From the NCBI GenBank assembly GCA_947625875.1, contig CANQQG010000001.1, positions 45,023 to 109,022 of the forward strand: DNA of 64,000 nt, given 5' to 3'. The DNA is from an uncultured Lachnospiraceae bacterium (GTDB lineage: Bacteria > Bacillota > Clostridia > Lachnospirales > Lachnospiraceae). The translations under genes and the position numbers were made by a program. Shown here piece after piece: positions 39,464 through 48,918 of this stretch. Within the stretch, counting starts at the first letter, position 1. The number at the start of each line of letters is the position of its first letter. Under the pieces are notes generated by a model. The model saw nothing but the letters and a program-made list of their open reading frames with translations, had not been told where the DNA came from and did not search any database.

Positions 39464-40485
39464 CAGTTTTCCGCCCCATTTCCGTCTTCGGTATGCAGAT
39501 AAATGTCCTCCTCTTCCTGCGCGCTCAGGTTCTCCTGCCGCATCCGGTCCAGCACATGCAAAAAGCGGCGCGCTTCTTCCCATGCCCGCTTCGACTCCGG
39601 CAGCATCAGCTCCGCCATCTGGAATACATGGAACATTTCTTCATAAATGCTGAGCCGCACCTTTACGCCCGCCTCTTTCGCCTTCTGCGCAAGCGAAGTC
39701 GAATCGCTGAGGAGCATCTCAATCGATCCGACCTGCACCAGCATCGGCGGAAACCCTTCGTATTCGCCAAAAAGCGGCGAGATATACGGATTGCGCGGAT
39801 CGTCGTCCCCGACGTAATACAGGTTATAAATCATGCTGTCCCGCGTATTTCCAAACAGCGGGTCCTTCGTATAATTCGCTTCATAAGATTCCCCGCCCGC
39901 CGTCAGGTCTGTCCATGGCGACATCAGGATCAGCCCTTCCGGCAGCGCCATCCCATGATCTTTCAGATACAGGCAGAGCGCAAGCGCAAGCCCGCCGCCC
40001 GCGGAATCCCCGGCGACAACGATCCGGTCTGCCGCAAATCCTGCCGCAAGCAGCCACTCATAAGCGGCAAGCGCATCCTCCAAAGCCGCCGGGTACGGAT
40101 CCTCCGGTGCAACGCGGTAATCCGGCGTCAGCACATCGATCCCCCGGCCAAGCTCATTATAAAGCCCCGCAAACGAACGGTATTTATTGCGCATCGCGCC
40201 GATATAACCGCCGCCATGGAGCTGCAGAATGGCGCGTTCCGTATTCCTGCCTTCCTTTAAACGCAGCAGCTCCGCCCTGCAATGCTCCAGTGAAATCTCC
40301 TCCATCGTAAAGCATTCCGGACATTTCCAGGCCGGCTCCACCATATTTTTGCGCAGCTCGCCTTTTTGTATTTTCGGCCCCAAAATACGGTCCGCCGTCA
40401 TGCGCGCAATCGTATCCCGCACAATCGCGGCGCGGATACTGCTTTTTTTATCATCCTGTTTTTCTGTCTTTTCTTCCGTTTTCAT
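39463..40485 (-). CDS. Alpha/beta hydrolase (HSL-type esterase)
   Basis: LQLHGGGYIGAMRNKYR; VVAGDSAGGGLALALCLYLKDHG; YEEMFHVFQM. Confidence 0.92.
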   Translation of the reverse strand: MKTEEKTEKQDDKKSSIRAAIVRDTIARMTADRILGPKIQKGELRKNMVEPAWKCPECFTMEEISLEHCRAELLRLKEGRNTERAILQLHGGGYIGAMRNKYRSFAGLYNELGRGIDVLTPDYRVAPEDPYPAALEDALAAYEWLLAAGFAADRIVVAGDSAGGGLALALCLYLKDHGMALPEGLILMSPWTDLTAGGESYEANYTKDPLFGNTRDSMIYNLYYVGDDDPRNPYISPLFGEYEGFPPMLVQVGSIEMLLSDSTSLAQKAKEAGVKVRLSIYEEMFHVFQMAELMLPESKRAWEEARRFLHVLDRMRQENLSAQEEEDIYLHTEDGNGAEN

Positions 40486-40512
40486 ATGCTTCCTTTTCCA
40501 TCCTGTCTCCTG

Positions 40513-41205
40513 TCAGACATGAAACCTGCGCTTCAGCTCATTCCCGGCCCGTTTCCCGCCGATAATAAACGTCGCGAGAAACATCGTAAGCGAACACCCA
40601 AACGCAATATAACTCATGGCCGGTACGGTAATGACTCCCGCAAAATACAGCAGTACGCATACGCCGCTGCACAGCGTCATAAAAATCTGAAATAACAGAT
40701 AGCTCTGCCAGCTGCGCATATTGACAAACATCAATACAATGATCATCAGATCCGTCGCGAGCAATGCGCCCGGAACCGCAAAATTTAACGACCACCTCGT
40801 AAACCCGAACACATAATCTACCATGATCAGGTACGCGATCCCGCATGCCGTACCGATAATGATCTTGCTGCGGTAGCCCGCATGGTCATTTTCGATCATG
40901 AAAAATACGATCAGCTGGATATAGGCCAGCGCCCCGACGACCGCCGCGCTCCACCATGGCCCCGACCGGTCGCGCATATCTAAGATCACGCAGCACGCCC
41001 CGACCACGATCGACAAAAATAAAATGATCCGGCTGATCAGTTCTATCTTCCGACCGATCAGACGCACATCCGGATAGCGGTCGCTGACCGTACCCGCCTC
41101 GTCCGCCTCGACGACACAATGGCACAGCGGGCAGATCTCCGCATCATCCATGATCAGCACATTACAAGTCTGACATCTATTCATAATACACCCCATTCGT
41201 CTCAA
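40513..41205 (-). CDS. Zinc-ribbon membrane protein (DUF6320-like)
   Basis: RCQTCNVLIMDDAEICPLCHCVV then six-TM region. Confidence 0.75.
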   Translation of the reverse strand: MRRMGCIMNRCQTCNVLIMDDAEICPLCHCVVEADEAGTVSDRYPDVRLIGRKIELISRIILFLSIVVGACCVILDMRDRSGPWWSAAVVGALAYIQLIVFFMIENDHAGYRSKIIIGTACGIAYLIMVDYVFGFTRWSLNFAVPGALLATDLMIIVLMFVNMRSWQSYLLFQIFMTLCSGVCVLLYFAGVITVPAMSYIAFGCSLTMFLATFIIGGKRAGNELKRRFHV

Positions 41206-42547
41206 TCGTCACGTCCAGCCCTTCCTTTGCCAGCGTCCGGAAAAATACCTTCTGCACGACAGGCTCCGCCAGTACGGAACTAAATGTAAATACAAGCGTA
41301 TCCTGATAAGAGCAGATCGTCCCTTTCAAAAGCTGCCCCTTGCTCATGGCAAGGAAAGAATGGAACATATTGATATATGGCTCATAAACGTCCTTTACTT
41401 TAATATTCCCGATATTCGTCACCGTAGAAGTATTGGCAAGCGCAGATTTTGTATAAACCGAGCGGATCGCCAGATTTTTGATGAGCAGCGGAACGGCGCG
41501 CATGACAATATTTTTCTCATTCGATACATTATAAGAAAAAATGTCCTCTAAATTTTCCCGGTTGATCTGGCTGCGCAGGCTCTCCTTTACGGTCTCAAGC
41601 ACTTCCTCAAACGTATAGCTTTCCTTTTCCGGCAAAAACTCCGCGGAGACCATGACAAAAAAATTCCGCGTCGTCACCGAGTCAAAATACGGCCGCAGGT
41701 TTACCGGCACCGCCGTCCGGATCGGATGGGACGCAGGCGCGCCATGCAGGCAGGCCCGGTACACGCTCCAGATAAACACTGCCACGAGATACTCGTTAAT
41801 GCTCATCCCATGGCTTTTACAGACCTCTTTTAACTGCGGGATATGCAGATATCCATGCATAACGCCAAATTCCGGCGAGCGCAGTTTTTGCGCTTTGATA
41901 ATATACGCGCGCCCGGAACGGTAATTCTTCGCATGGCTTTTTTTATAATTCTGCAAAAAACTGTCCTCTAAATTCAGCGACGTATCGCTGCTTAACCGGT
42001 CGCCCTCCTGCTCGCGCAGCTTTGGATGCGACAGGCGCAGGTACTGGTACGTCAGCTCCTTTAAAAAATTAATGCCGCCCATGCCGTCCGCAAGCACATG
42101 GAACACTTCCAGATTGATCCGGTTTTTATAATACGTCACGCGGAACATATAACTATTGTTGCGGTTCTGCAGAATATAGCGGCATGGATATGTATTTTCC
42201 TCGCGCACTTCCGGCGCCGGTTTCCCGTTTTCCTCAAAATAATACCAGAACACGCCCTGCCGCAGCCGGACATTGAACCCGTCAAATTTCGGCAGCACCA
42301 TGTCCAGCGCCTTCTGCAGCCGGTTCCCAATGACCGGTTCGTTCAGCGTGACGCTGATCCGGTAAACGTTCGTCATGTTTTCACCCGCAATGACCGGAAA
42401 CAGATGCGCCGTATTATCCAGCTTATCCCATTTTGGCTCGCGTGTGCGCCGTACGGCCTTCCGCTTTTCTTTTTTTATCGTTGTTTTCTTTAAATCTTCC
42501 TGTTGATCCTTCACTTTTTTGCCCATTCCTGTGACTAAAAAACGCAT
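41177..42547 (-). CDS. Condensation/alcohol-acetyltransferase-like protein
   Basis: EVFHVLADGMGGINFLKELTYQYL has an HxxxDG-like active site (HVLADG); FSSVLAEPVVQKVFFRTLAKEGLDVTIETNGVYYE. Confidence 0.7.
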   Translation of the reverse strand: MRFLVTGMGKKVKDQQEDLKKTTIKKEKRKAVRRTREPKWDKLDNTAHLFPVIAGENMTNVYRISVTLNEPVIGNRLQKALDMVLPKFDGFNVRLRQGVFWYYFEENGKPAPEVREENTYPCRYILQNRNNSYMFRVTYYKNRINLEVFHVLADGMGGINFLKELTYQYLRLSHPKLREQEGDRLSSDTSLNLEDSFLQNYKKSHAKNYRSGRAYIIKAQKLRSPEFGVMHGYLHIPQLKEVCKSHGMSINEYLVAVFIWSVYRACLHGAPASHPIRTAVPVNLRPYFDSVTTRNFFVMVSAEFLPEKESYTFEEVLETVKESLRSQINRENLEDIFSYNVSNEKNIVMRAVPLLIKNLAIRSVYTKSALANTSTVTNIGNIKVKDVYEPYINMFHSFLAMSKGQLLKGTICSYQDTLVFTFSSVLAEPVVQKVFFRTLAKEGLDVTIETNGVYYE

Positions 42548-42677
42548 GCCTGCTTTTTATCACAGGAAACCGTTCTTATCTCAGTCCCCCATGATAAGTC
42601 AAAACAGGCACACGCCCTATTCTTTTTATCCTGATTCTTTTTTATCCTGATTCTTTCTATCTTGATCCTCTCAGCTC

Positions 42678-43703
42678 TCAGGCGATCTCAACGATCCAGC
42701 CCTCCGGCGCCTCGATATGCCCCATCTGGATACCGGTCAGGGTGTCATACAGCTTCTGCGTGATCGGTCCCATCTTGTCCATGCCGCTTGGCAGGCAGAT
42801 TTCCTCTCCATGGTTTACGATCTTTCCAACCGGGGAGATGACAGCCGCCGTCCCGCACAGGCCGCATTCCGCAAAATCCTTCACCTCATCGAACCGCACT
42901 TTCCTGTGTTCCACTTTCAGCCCCAGATATTTTTCCGCAACCACCATCAGCGAACGCCTCGTGATCGACGGCAGGATACTGTCGGAGAGCGGAGTCACGA
43001 TCGTATTGTCCTTTGTGACAAATAAGAAATTCGCGCCGCCCGTTTCTTCTACGTATGTCCTCGAACCCGGATCGAGATACATATTTTCATCAAAGCCCTC
43101 TTCATGCGCCGTCACGATCGGGTAGAGGCTCATCGCATAGTTGAGCCCCGCTTTGATATTTCCCGTCCCATGAGGCGCCGCCCGGTCGTAGTCGCTGACT
43201 TTGATCGTCAGCGGTTTTACGCCGCCCTTAAAATACGGGCCGACCGGCGTCGTAAATACGCGGAACTGATATTCGTCCGCCGGTTTTACGCCGATCACCT
43301 CATTTATGCCAAACATATACGGGCGGATATAAAGCGTTGCGCCCGAGCCATACGGCGGCACATAAGCCGCGTTCGCCTCGACCGTCTTTGCAACCGCCTC
43401 CACGAATTTATCCTGCGGGTATACCGGCATGATCAGACGCCTGCACGAATCTTCCATGCGCGCCGCATTCAGATCCGGACGGAACATAACGATCCTGCCC
43501 GCCTCCGTCGTATACGCCTTTAATCCCTCAAAACAGGTCTGCGCATACTGCAGCACAGCCGCGCACTCGCTCATCGTGATCATTGCGTCCTCCGTCAATA
43601 CGCCGTCGTCCCACGCGCCGTTTTTATAGTTTGCCACAAAACGCTTATCCGTTTTCTGATAGGCAAATCCCAGATTTTCCCAGTCAATGTTTTTTTTCTC
43701 CAT
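42678..43703 (-). CDS. ilvE: Branched-chain amino acid aminotransferase
   Basis: WDDGVLTEDAMITMSECAAVLQYAQTCFEGLKAY..GHIEAPEGWIVEI; class IV aminotransferase. Confidence 0.95.
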   Translation of the reverse strand: MEKKNIDWENLGFAYQKTDKRFVANYKNGAWDDGVLTEDAMITMSECAAVLQYAQTCFEGLKAYTTEAGRIVMFRPDLNAARMEDSCRRLIMPVYPQDKFVEAVAKTVEANAAYVPPYGSGATLYIRPYMFGINEVIGVKPADEYQFRVFTTPVGPYFKGGVKPLTIKVSDYDRAAPHGTGNIKAGLNYAMSLYPIVTAHEEGFDENMYLDPGSRTYVEETGGANFLFVTKDNTIVTPLSDSILPSITRRSLMVVAEKYLGLKVEHRKVRFDEVKDFAECGLCGTAAVISPVGKIVNHGEEICLPSGMDKMGPITQKLYDTLTGIQMGHIEAPEGWIVEIA

Positions 43704-43807
43704 GTTCAAATGACCTTCCTTCATCTCATCCTTTTGGTTTCTAATCCCCTAAGATTCTTCTTTTAGTTTACCGCGCGTTGTTTGCGCTGTCAAGCGTCAA
43801 TTACTTT

Positions 43808-45169
43808 TCAGCGCTGCAGCCGCAGGCCTTTCGGGTAATGGTTTTTGAGCAAGCCGTTTGACGCCTTCCCCCAGCCGAGCGGGCAGCCCTCGTACGTCAC
43901 AAGCGTCCATCCGCTCTTCCCCTCCGCAGGCAGCGTCTCGCCGCGCAGATAACGCATCGGATCCGGCGTTTCAAGGACACGTTCCGCCATGGCGGCCGGC
44001 AGAGCCATGGCAAGCGCATGGGACGGCTCAAACCGGTCTTTTTTATAACTGCCAAGCCACAACCCCGCGCGCTCGGTCTTTAAGCCGTCAAAGATATCCG
44101 CTCCGCAGGGCGGCAGATAGACCTGATCCCCGAATGAAACCGCCCGTCCCGCCCGGATCTGTCCGAGGATCTCTCCCGCCGCCGGTTCTTTCAGGTTCTC
44201 CCTGCAAAAATCAAGAATCGTCTGTTCCCTTTTCTCCTTATGGCCGCTCTTTTTCTCTTCTATCTTTTTCCCGCGGCATTCATCCGCCGTCCGCGTCCCT
44301 TCTTTCCGGAAACGCGCGGCATAATGCCCTTCCCCTCTGTGCAGATGCGGCCAGAGGCGCAGCTCCTTTTCCAGCGTAAGCTGCGGGCAGTATTCCGCAA
44401 GCCACGCCGCGACCTCCTCATCCTCCTGCGGCGAGAACGTGCAGGTCGAATACACCAGCACGCCGCCCGGCTTTAACATCGCGGCCGCATAAGATAAAAT
44501 ATCCTTCTGCCTTGCCGCGCAGGCTTCCACCTGACGCAGGCTCCACTCCGCGCATGCGCGTTCATCTTTCCGGAACATCCCCTCGCCGGAGCATGGCGCG
44601 TCCACTAATATCCGGTCAAAATATAACGGGAAACGCTCCGCGAGACGCTCCGCAGTTTCGTTGCACACGACCGCGTTCGCCACGCCCATGCGCTCGATAT
44701 TGCGCGCGAGTGTTTTCGCGCGGGAAGGGACGGTTTCATTTGCCAGAAGCAGTCCCTTTCCGCCCATGCGCCCCGCGATCTGCGTAGTTTTCCCGCCCGG
44801 CGCGGCGCACAGATCCAGTATCGTTTCCCCCGCCTGCGGATCCAGCAGCGGCGCCACCGCCATTGCGCTCGGCTCCTGTATGTAATAGGCTCCGGCTTCA
44901 TGCAGGGGCAGTTTGCCCGGCTGCGCCGCGCCCGGATAATAAAATCCTTCCTCCGCCCAGGGCACAGGCTCCAGGGCGACGCCCTCTTTTTCCATCATAC
45001 GGATCAGCGTTTCCCTCTGCACCTTCAGCGGATTATACCGCAACCCAAAGACGCGCCCCTTTTCATAGGACGCCAGAAACGCCGCATACGCTTCCTGCCC
45101 GAGCTGCGCCCGCATACGCTTTTTAAAATCCTCCGGCAGCTTCATTTTGCTCCTCCCCGTCGCCCTCAA
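43808..45169 (-). CDS. RsmF-type 16S rRNA m5C methyltransferase
   Basis: YYIQEPSAMAVAPLLDPQAGETILDLCAAPGGKTTQIA; ILVDAPCSGEGMFRKDE; VYSTCTFSPQEDEEV. Confidence 0.93.
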   Translation of the reverse strand: MRATGRSKMKLPEDFKKRMRAQLGQEAYAAFLASYEKGRVFGLRYNPLKVQRETLIRMMEKEGVALEPVPWAEEGFYYPGAAQPGKLPLHEAGAYYIQEPSAMAVAPLLDPQAGETILDLCAAPGGKTTQIAGRMGGKGLLLANETVPSRAKTLARNIERMGVANAVVCNETAERLAERFPLYFDRILVDAPCSGEGMFRKDERACAEWSLRQVEACAARQKDILSYAAAMLKPGGVLVYSTCTFSPQEDEEVAAWLAEYCPQLTLEKELRLWPHLHRGEGHYAARFRKEGTRTADECRGKKIEEKKSGHKEKREQTILDFCRENLKEPAAGEILGQIRAGRAVSFGDQVYLPPCGADIFDGLKTERAGLWLGSYKKDRFEPSHALAMALPAAMAERVLETPDPMRYLRGETLPAEGKSGWTLVTYEGCPLGWGKASNGLLKNHYPKGLRLQR

Positions 45170-46196
45170 ACACTTTTCGTATTAAATAATCAAGCTCCTT
45201 CCATGCGTCCGTATCCGAAAATTCCATCAGCCGGTCGGCGACGCTGCGGTAATACCACGCATGCATCTCTTTGCGTTTTTCATTAAACCGCTCCCAGAAA
45301 TTTTCGCTGTTTTTCCGATAACCCTGATAGGTCGCGCGCATATTGGAGAGCTTGTCAGAGAGCGCAATGATCTTTTCTTCCCGCGATTTGCGCTCCAGGC
45401 TGTCGATAAACTCCTGCTTGCGGATCTTCCAGGTCGCCGAAGCGTCCTGCCCTTTCCGCTTATTTTCACTTTCCGCCTGCACGAGCGAGAGCACCCGCTC
45501 CCCGAACGCCTCGCGTATCTCCTTTGCCCCGTATCCCGTATCCTCGATCACATCATGCAAAAGCGCCGCGATGATCACTTCCTTATCGCGCGTCAGCGTC
45601 AATGCGATCAGCGACGTTTCAATCGGATGGACAATGTATGGAATGGACGAGCCTTTCCGCACCTGCCCCCTGTGCGCGGCCGCGGCAAAACGGATCGCGT
45701 GCTCGAAATGCCCCCACTCCACTTTATGCTCCTGCAGCGGGCGGTTTTTCCCTTCCGGGAGCGCAACCGGCTGTCGGCCGCTCAGTGTCAGCGCATGTCC
45801 CAGGACCTTCTCCGCCAGTGACAGCCAGCCGTCCGGCTCTACGCGGCAGGTTTCTCCGCCGCAATTATCCTTTATCGTATACACTGCGCCGTCCTTTGTC
45901 TTTACGCCGGACACGCCCACGCATGGTATCTGCTCATATGGCGCGGGAAGGCATGGCAAAACAGCTTCCGCCCGGCCTGCCACGCCCGCTGTCTCCTGCA
46001 AAAAGACAAGCGCTTCCATATGCGCAAATACAGGCGGAAGCTCCTCTGCGAAAGCAAGATCCGCCATCTCCTGTATATCCGCACAGAAAAAAAACAGATG
46101 CACATTCTGTCTGCGTTTCGCCTCCTCGCACAGCCCATGGAGAATCCCCGCCGCGTCCCCCGCCGCGTTTTTCGCCGTCAATATGCCAACCGTCAT
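45123..46196 (-). CDS. HD-domain protein (SpoT-like hydrolase domain)
   Basis: AAAHRGQVRKGSSIPYIVHPIETSLI..IIAALLHDVIEDTGYGAKEIREAFGERV..KIIALSDKLSNMRA. Confidence 0.85.
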   Translation of the reverse strand: MTVGILTAKNAAGDAAGILHGLCEEAKRRQNVHLFFFCADIQEMADLAFAEELPPVFAHMEALVFLQETAGVAGRAEAVLPCLPAPYEQIPCVGVSGVKTKDGAVYTIKDNCGGETCRVEPDGWLSLAEKVLGHALTLSGRQPVALPEGKNRPLQEHKVEWGHFEHAIRFAAAAHRGQVRKGSSIPYIVHPIETSLIALTLTRDKEVIIAALLHDVIEDTGYGAKEIREAFGERVLSLVQAESENKRKGQDASATWKIRKQEFIDSLERKSREEKIIALSDKLSNMRATYQGYRKNSENFWERFNEKRKEMHAWYYRSVADRLMEFSDTDAWKELDYLIRKVFEGDGEEQNEAAGGF

Positions 46197-46292
46197 CGCA
46201 ATCCCCCTTTTCGTTATACAAATCCCAAACCTGCAAAAACGGCTGCTGCAAACACAATCTTCCTTGCAGCAACCGTTTTTCCCATGCGCCCG

Positions 46293-47207
46293 CTATGCGC
46301 CCTGCGCCATCTCAAACAGCTCCATCACCCTGTTGATAATGCTTCCTTCCGCCGGGGCGTCTTCAAGCTGCTCCCAGCTTCCGTCTTCTTTTACGACGTC
46401 CAGATAAAATCCGTCTTTTTCATCTTTTGCGCCCTTTGCAATGACATAATAACAGATCCGCTCCGTCTGCGGATTCCATACGATATATAACTCGCGGCAG
46501 TTCGTCCGGTAGAGATACTGCGCGGGAGCCACGATCTGGATCACATTCAGATCGTCCCGGATATTCAAATCCATGATCTCAAAGCTGTCCCTCGTAAACG
46601 AATAATGGCCCGCCTGGCCCATCTGCACATACGGCTCTCTATACAGCTCGCAGAGCACGTCCTCGGAAAGGCTTTCGATAAATTCCCGTTTTCCGGCGTA
46701 CAGTTTTTCCGGAATCTCGTGAAACTCCGTATTATGCCTTGTAACCATGCGGAAATCATCCGCCTTGATCTGCATCGCTTTCGGCTTCTGCTGCCTGATT
46801 TCCATTTCATGCCGCTCCACCTTCCGCGTCAGTTCCAGCATCTGCACTTTTAATAACAGATTTTCCGAAAACGGGTTTAACGCGATCCCCTGCACGAGCG
46901 TCGGATTGTCCAGCAGCATGGACGCGCACTGCTTATATGCCAGCTTCAGCACGCCCTGGTACTTCTGATCTTTCGGCAGCTTCGCCTGCGCCGTAAACGC
47001 GGGCATATACATCTCACCCTCCTGATTTTTTATGACATAAGGCTGAAAACCGCCTTTTTCCGGAATCGCCCTTGCCGGCACGAACAGCTTCGTATCTTTG
47101 ATCGCCATGACCAGCTTCACCAGATTGTCCTTGTCCGGATCCTGCGCATACGCTTTCATGGCCGCTTCCAGTTTTGAATTGTCGATATCGTTCATTTTAA
47201 TGTTCAT
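46293..47207 (-). CDS. SseB-family protein
   Basis: LVKLVMAIKDTKLFVPARAIPEKGGFQPYVIKNQEGEMYMPAFTAQ. Confidence 0.75.
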   Translation of the reverse strand: MNIKMNDIDNSKLEAAMKAYAQDPDKDNLVKLVMAIKDTKLFVPARAIPEKGGFQPYVIKNQEGEMYMPAFTAQAKLPKDQKYQGVLKLAYKQCASMLLDNPTLVQGIALNPFSENLLLKVQMLELTRKVERHEMEIRQQKPKAMQIKADDFRMVTRHNTEFHEIPEKLYAGKREFIESLSEDVLCELYREPYVQMGQAGHYSFTRDSFEIMDLNIRDDLNVIQIVAPAQYLYRTNCRELYIVWNPQTERICYYVIAKGAKDEKDGFYLDVVKEDGSWEQLEDAPAEGSIINRVMELFEMAQGA

Positions 47208-47304
47208 AGTTGTTCTCTCTTTTCCATCATAGATTTTTCTTTAATCATGACGGGGATAAGACACCCCTGTGACATTGTTATTTTATACCATTTATAACGG
47301 TTTT

Positions 47305-47364
47305 TCCAGTTATTTTTATAAAAAATAACTGGATATTGTTTTTTTTCACGTATAAGGCTATAAT
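47305..47364 (+). promoter_or_regulatory. Perfect 13-bp-arm palindrome abutting a sigma-A-type promoter
   Basis: TCCAGTTATTTTT-ATA-AAAAATAACTGGA (47305-47333), then TTGTTT-17 nt-TATAAT (47336-47364). Confidence 0.7.
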
Positions 47365-47408
47365 GAATATGAATAAAATTTACACAAAGACCGAAAGGAG
47401 TTTTTCAC

Positions 47409-47915
47409 ATGCATACATTTCAACCTTATCCGGCAGACCTGATTGAATTTGACCCTTTCACCAAAATCGGGAAAGAATGGATGCTTGTAACAGCCACAGA
47501 CGGCAAAAAAGTGAACGCCATGACGGCAAGCTGGGGCGGCGTCGGCGTACTCTGGGGGAAAAATACGGCTTTTATCTTTATCCGCGAAAGCCGCTTCACG
47601 CGAGAGCTCATTGATGCGAGCGATTATTTTTCACTGACCTTTCTGCCAAGCGCGCACAAATCCGCCATGAAATATTTTGGCGCAATCTCTGGCAGAGATG
47701 AAGATAAAATTAAAAACGCCAAAATGAACGTCAATTACCATCAGGAGATCCCGTTTATCGACGAAGGGAATCTGGTCATCTGCTGTAAAAAAATGTCGGC
47801 AACGCCGCTTTTGCCGGAACAGTTCCTTGACCCGGAGATCGAACAGGCCTTTTATGCAAATGGCGACTACCATATCATGTACGTAGGGGAGATCGTACAG
47901 ATCTTAGCGCGCTGA
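47409..47915 (+). CDS. Flavin reductase family protein
   Basis: KEWMLVTATDGKKVNAMTASWGGVGVLWGKNTAFIFIRESRFTRELIDASDYFSLTFL. Confidence 0.88.
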   Translation: MHTFQPYPADLIEFDPFTKIGKEWMLVTATDGKKVNAMTASWGGVGVLWGKNTAFIFIRESRFTRELIDASDYFSLTFLPSAHKSAMKYFGAISGRDEDKIKNAKMNVNYHQEIPFIDEGNLVICCKKMSATPLLPEQFLDPEIEQAFYANGDYHIMYVGEIVQILAR

Positions 47916-47943
47916 AAAACAAAAAAGCAATCTTCATAAAAAA

Positions 47944-47978
47944 ACGGACGCCGGCTGCCGCCAGTGTCCGTTTTTTTT
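47944..47978 (+). terminator. Rho-independent terminator
   Basis: CGGACGCCGG..CCAGTGTCCG followed by T8. Confidence 0.8.
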
Positions 47979-47979
47979 A

Positions 47980-48317
47980 TGGAATAGACGGGAATCGAAC
48001 CCGTGTCCAAAGACCTCTCCACCGTACTTCTACGAGCGTAGCCAATGATTTAACATTCCCTCTGCAGCGCCTGCACCGGCACAGTCACTGGTTCAGTAGC
48101 TTCATGATACGCCTGCATACGCAAAGCTTAATATGCATCGTTTCCTGCTTTCGTCGATGCCTGAATCCGGATGCGCAGGTTCATCCGGTCAGACAGCCGC
48201 CCTTAGGCAGCGTAAGCTAAATTTTCGTTAGCGTTTAATTTTAATTTTGAGAGTTCACGCATCTCCTGCGGCTCGCTTCTCCAGCTTCAAAACCCCTGTC
48301 GAAACCTTTACTATCCC
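47980..48317 (-). ncRNA. ssrA: Transfer-messenger RNA
   Basis: Minus strand 5' GGGATAGTAAAGGTTTCGACAGGGG.., tag ORF GCTAACGAAAATTTAGCTTACGCTGCCTAA (ANENLAYAA*), 3' T-arm GACACGGGTTCGATTCCCGTCTATTCCA pairing with the 5' GGGATAG. Confidence 0.97.
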
Positions 48318-48409
48318 TTATGAAATTGTACGCGGCATACCCCGCTTTTTATATAATACGCTGATATCCAAAAAAATTTCAGGGTGCATTAAATTTTTTT
48401 GCATTTTTA

Positions 48410-48874
48410 TCATAAATTGCGCACCTTAAACTCGCGCTCCGCCTCGCGCTTCTGGTCCTTCTTTGCGATGTCCTGCCGCTTGTCATACAGCTTTTTCCCT
48501 TTTGCAAGCGCGATCTGCACTTTGACCAGACTGCCCTTAAAATATACCTGCACCGGAACAAGCGTATACCCTTTTTCTTTGATGCGCCCCTGCAGCTTTA
48601 AAATCTCGCGTTTGTGCATCAAAAGCTTTTTCGGGCGCAGCGGGTCGCGGTTAAAAATATTTCCCTTTTCATACGGGCTGATATGCATCCCGTAAAGAAT
48701 GACCTCGCCGTTTTCAATATGGACGAACGCCTCCCGAATGCTGCATTTCCCCATCCGGAGCGACTTTACCTCCGTCCCGTGCAGGCTCACGCCGCATTCA
48801 AATTTTTCCTCCAGAAAATAATCATGCGACGCTTTCTTATTATTCGCGATCAGTTTATAATTTTCTTTCCCCAT
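48410..48874 (-). CDS. smpB: SsrA-binding protein
   Basis: [66 protein letters not shown]. Confidence 0.97.
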   Translation of the reverse strand: MGKENYKLIANNKKASHDYFLEEKFECGVSLHGTEVKSLRMGKCSIREAFVHIENGEVILYGMHISPYEKGNIFNRDPLRPKKLLMHKREILKLQGRIKEKGYTLVPVQVYFKGSLVKVQIALAKGKKLYDKRQDIAKKDQKREAEREFKVRNL

Positions 48875-48918
48875 TCACGTTCCCTCACAACAAAAGATAC
48901 GCCGCATACGCATTCGGC

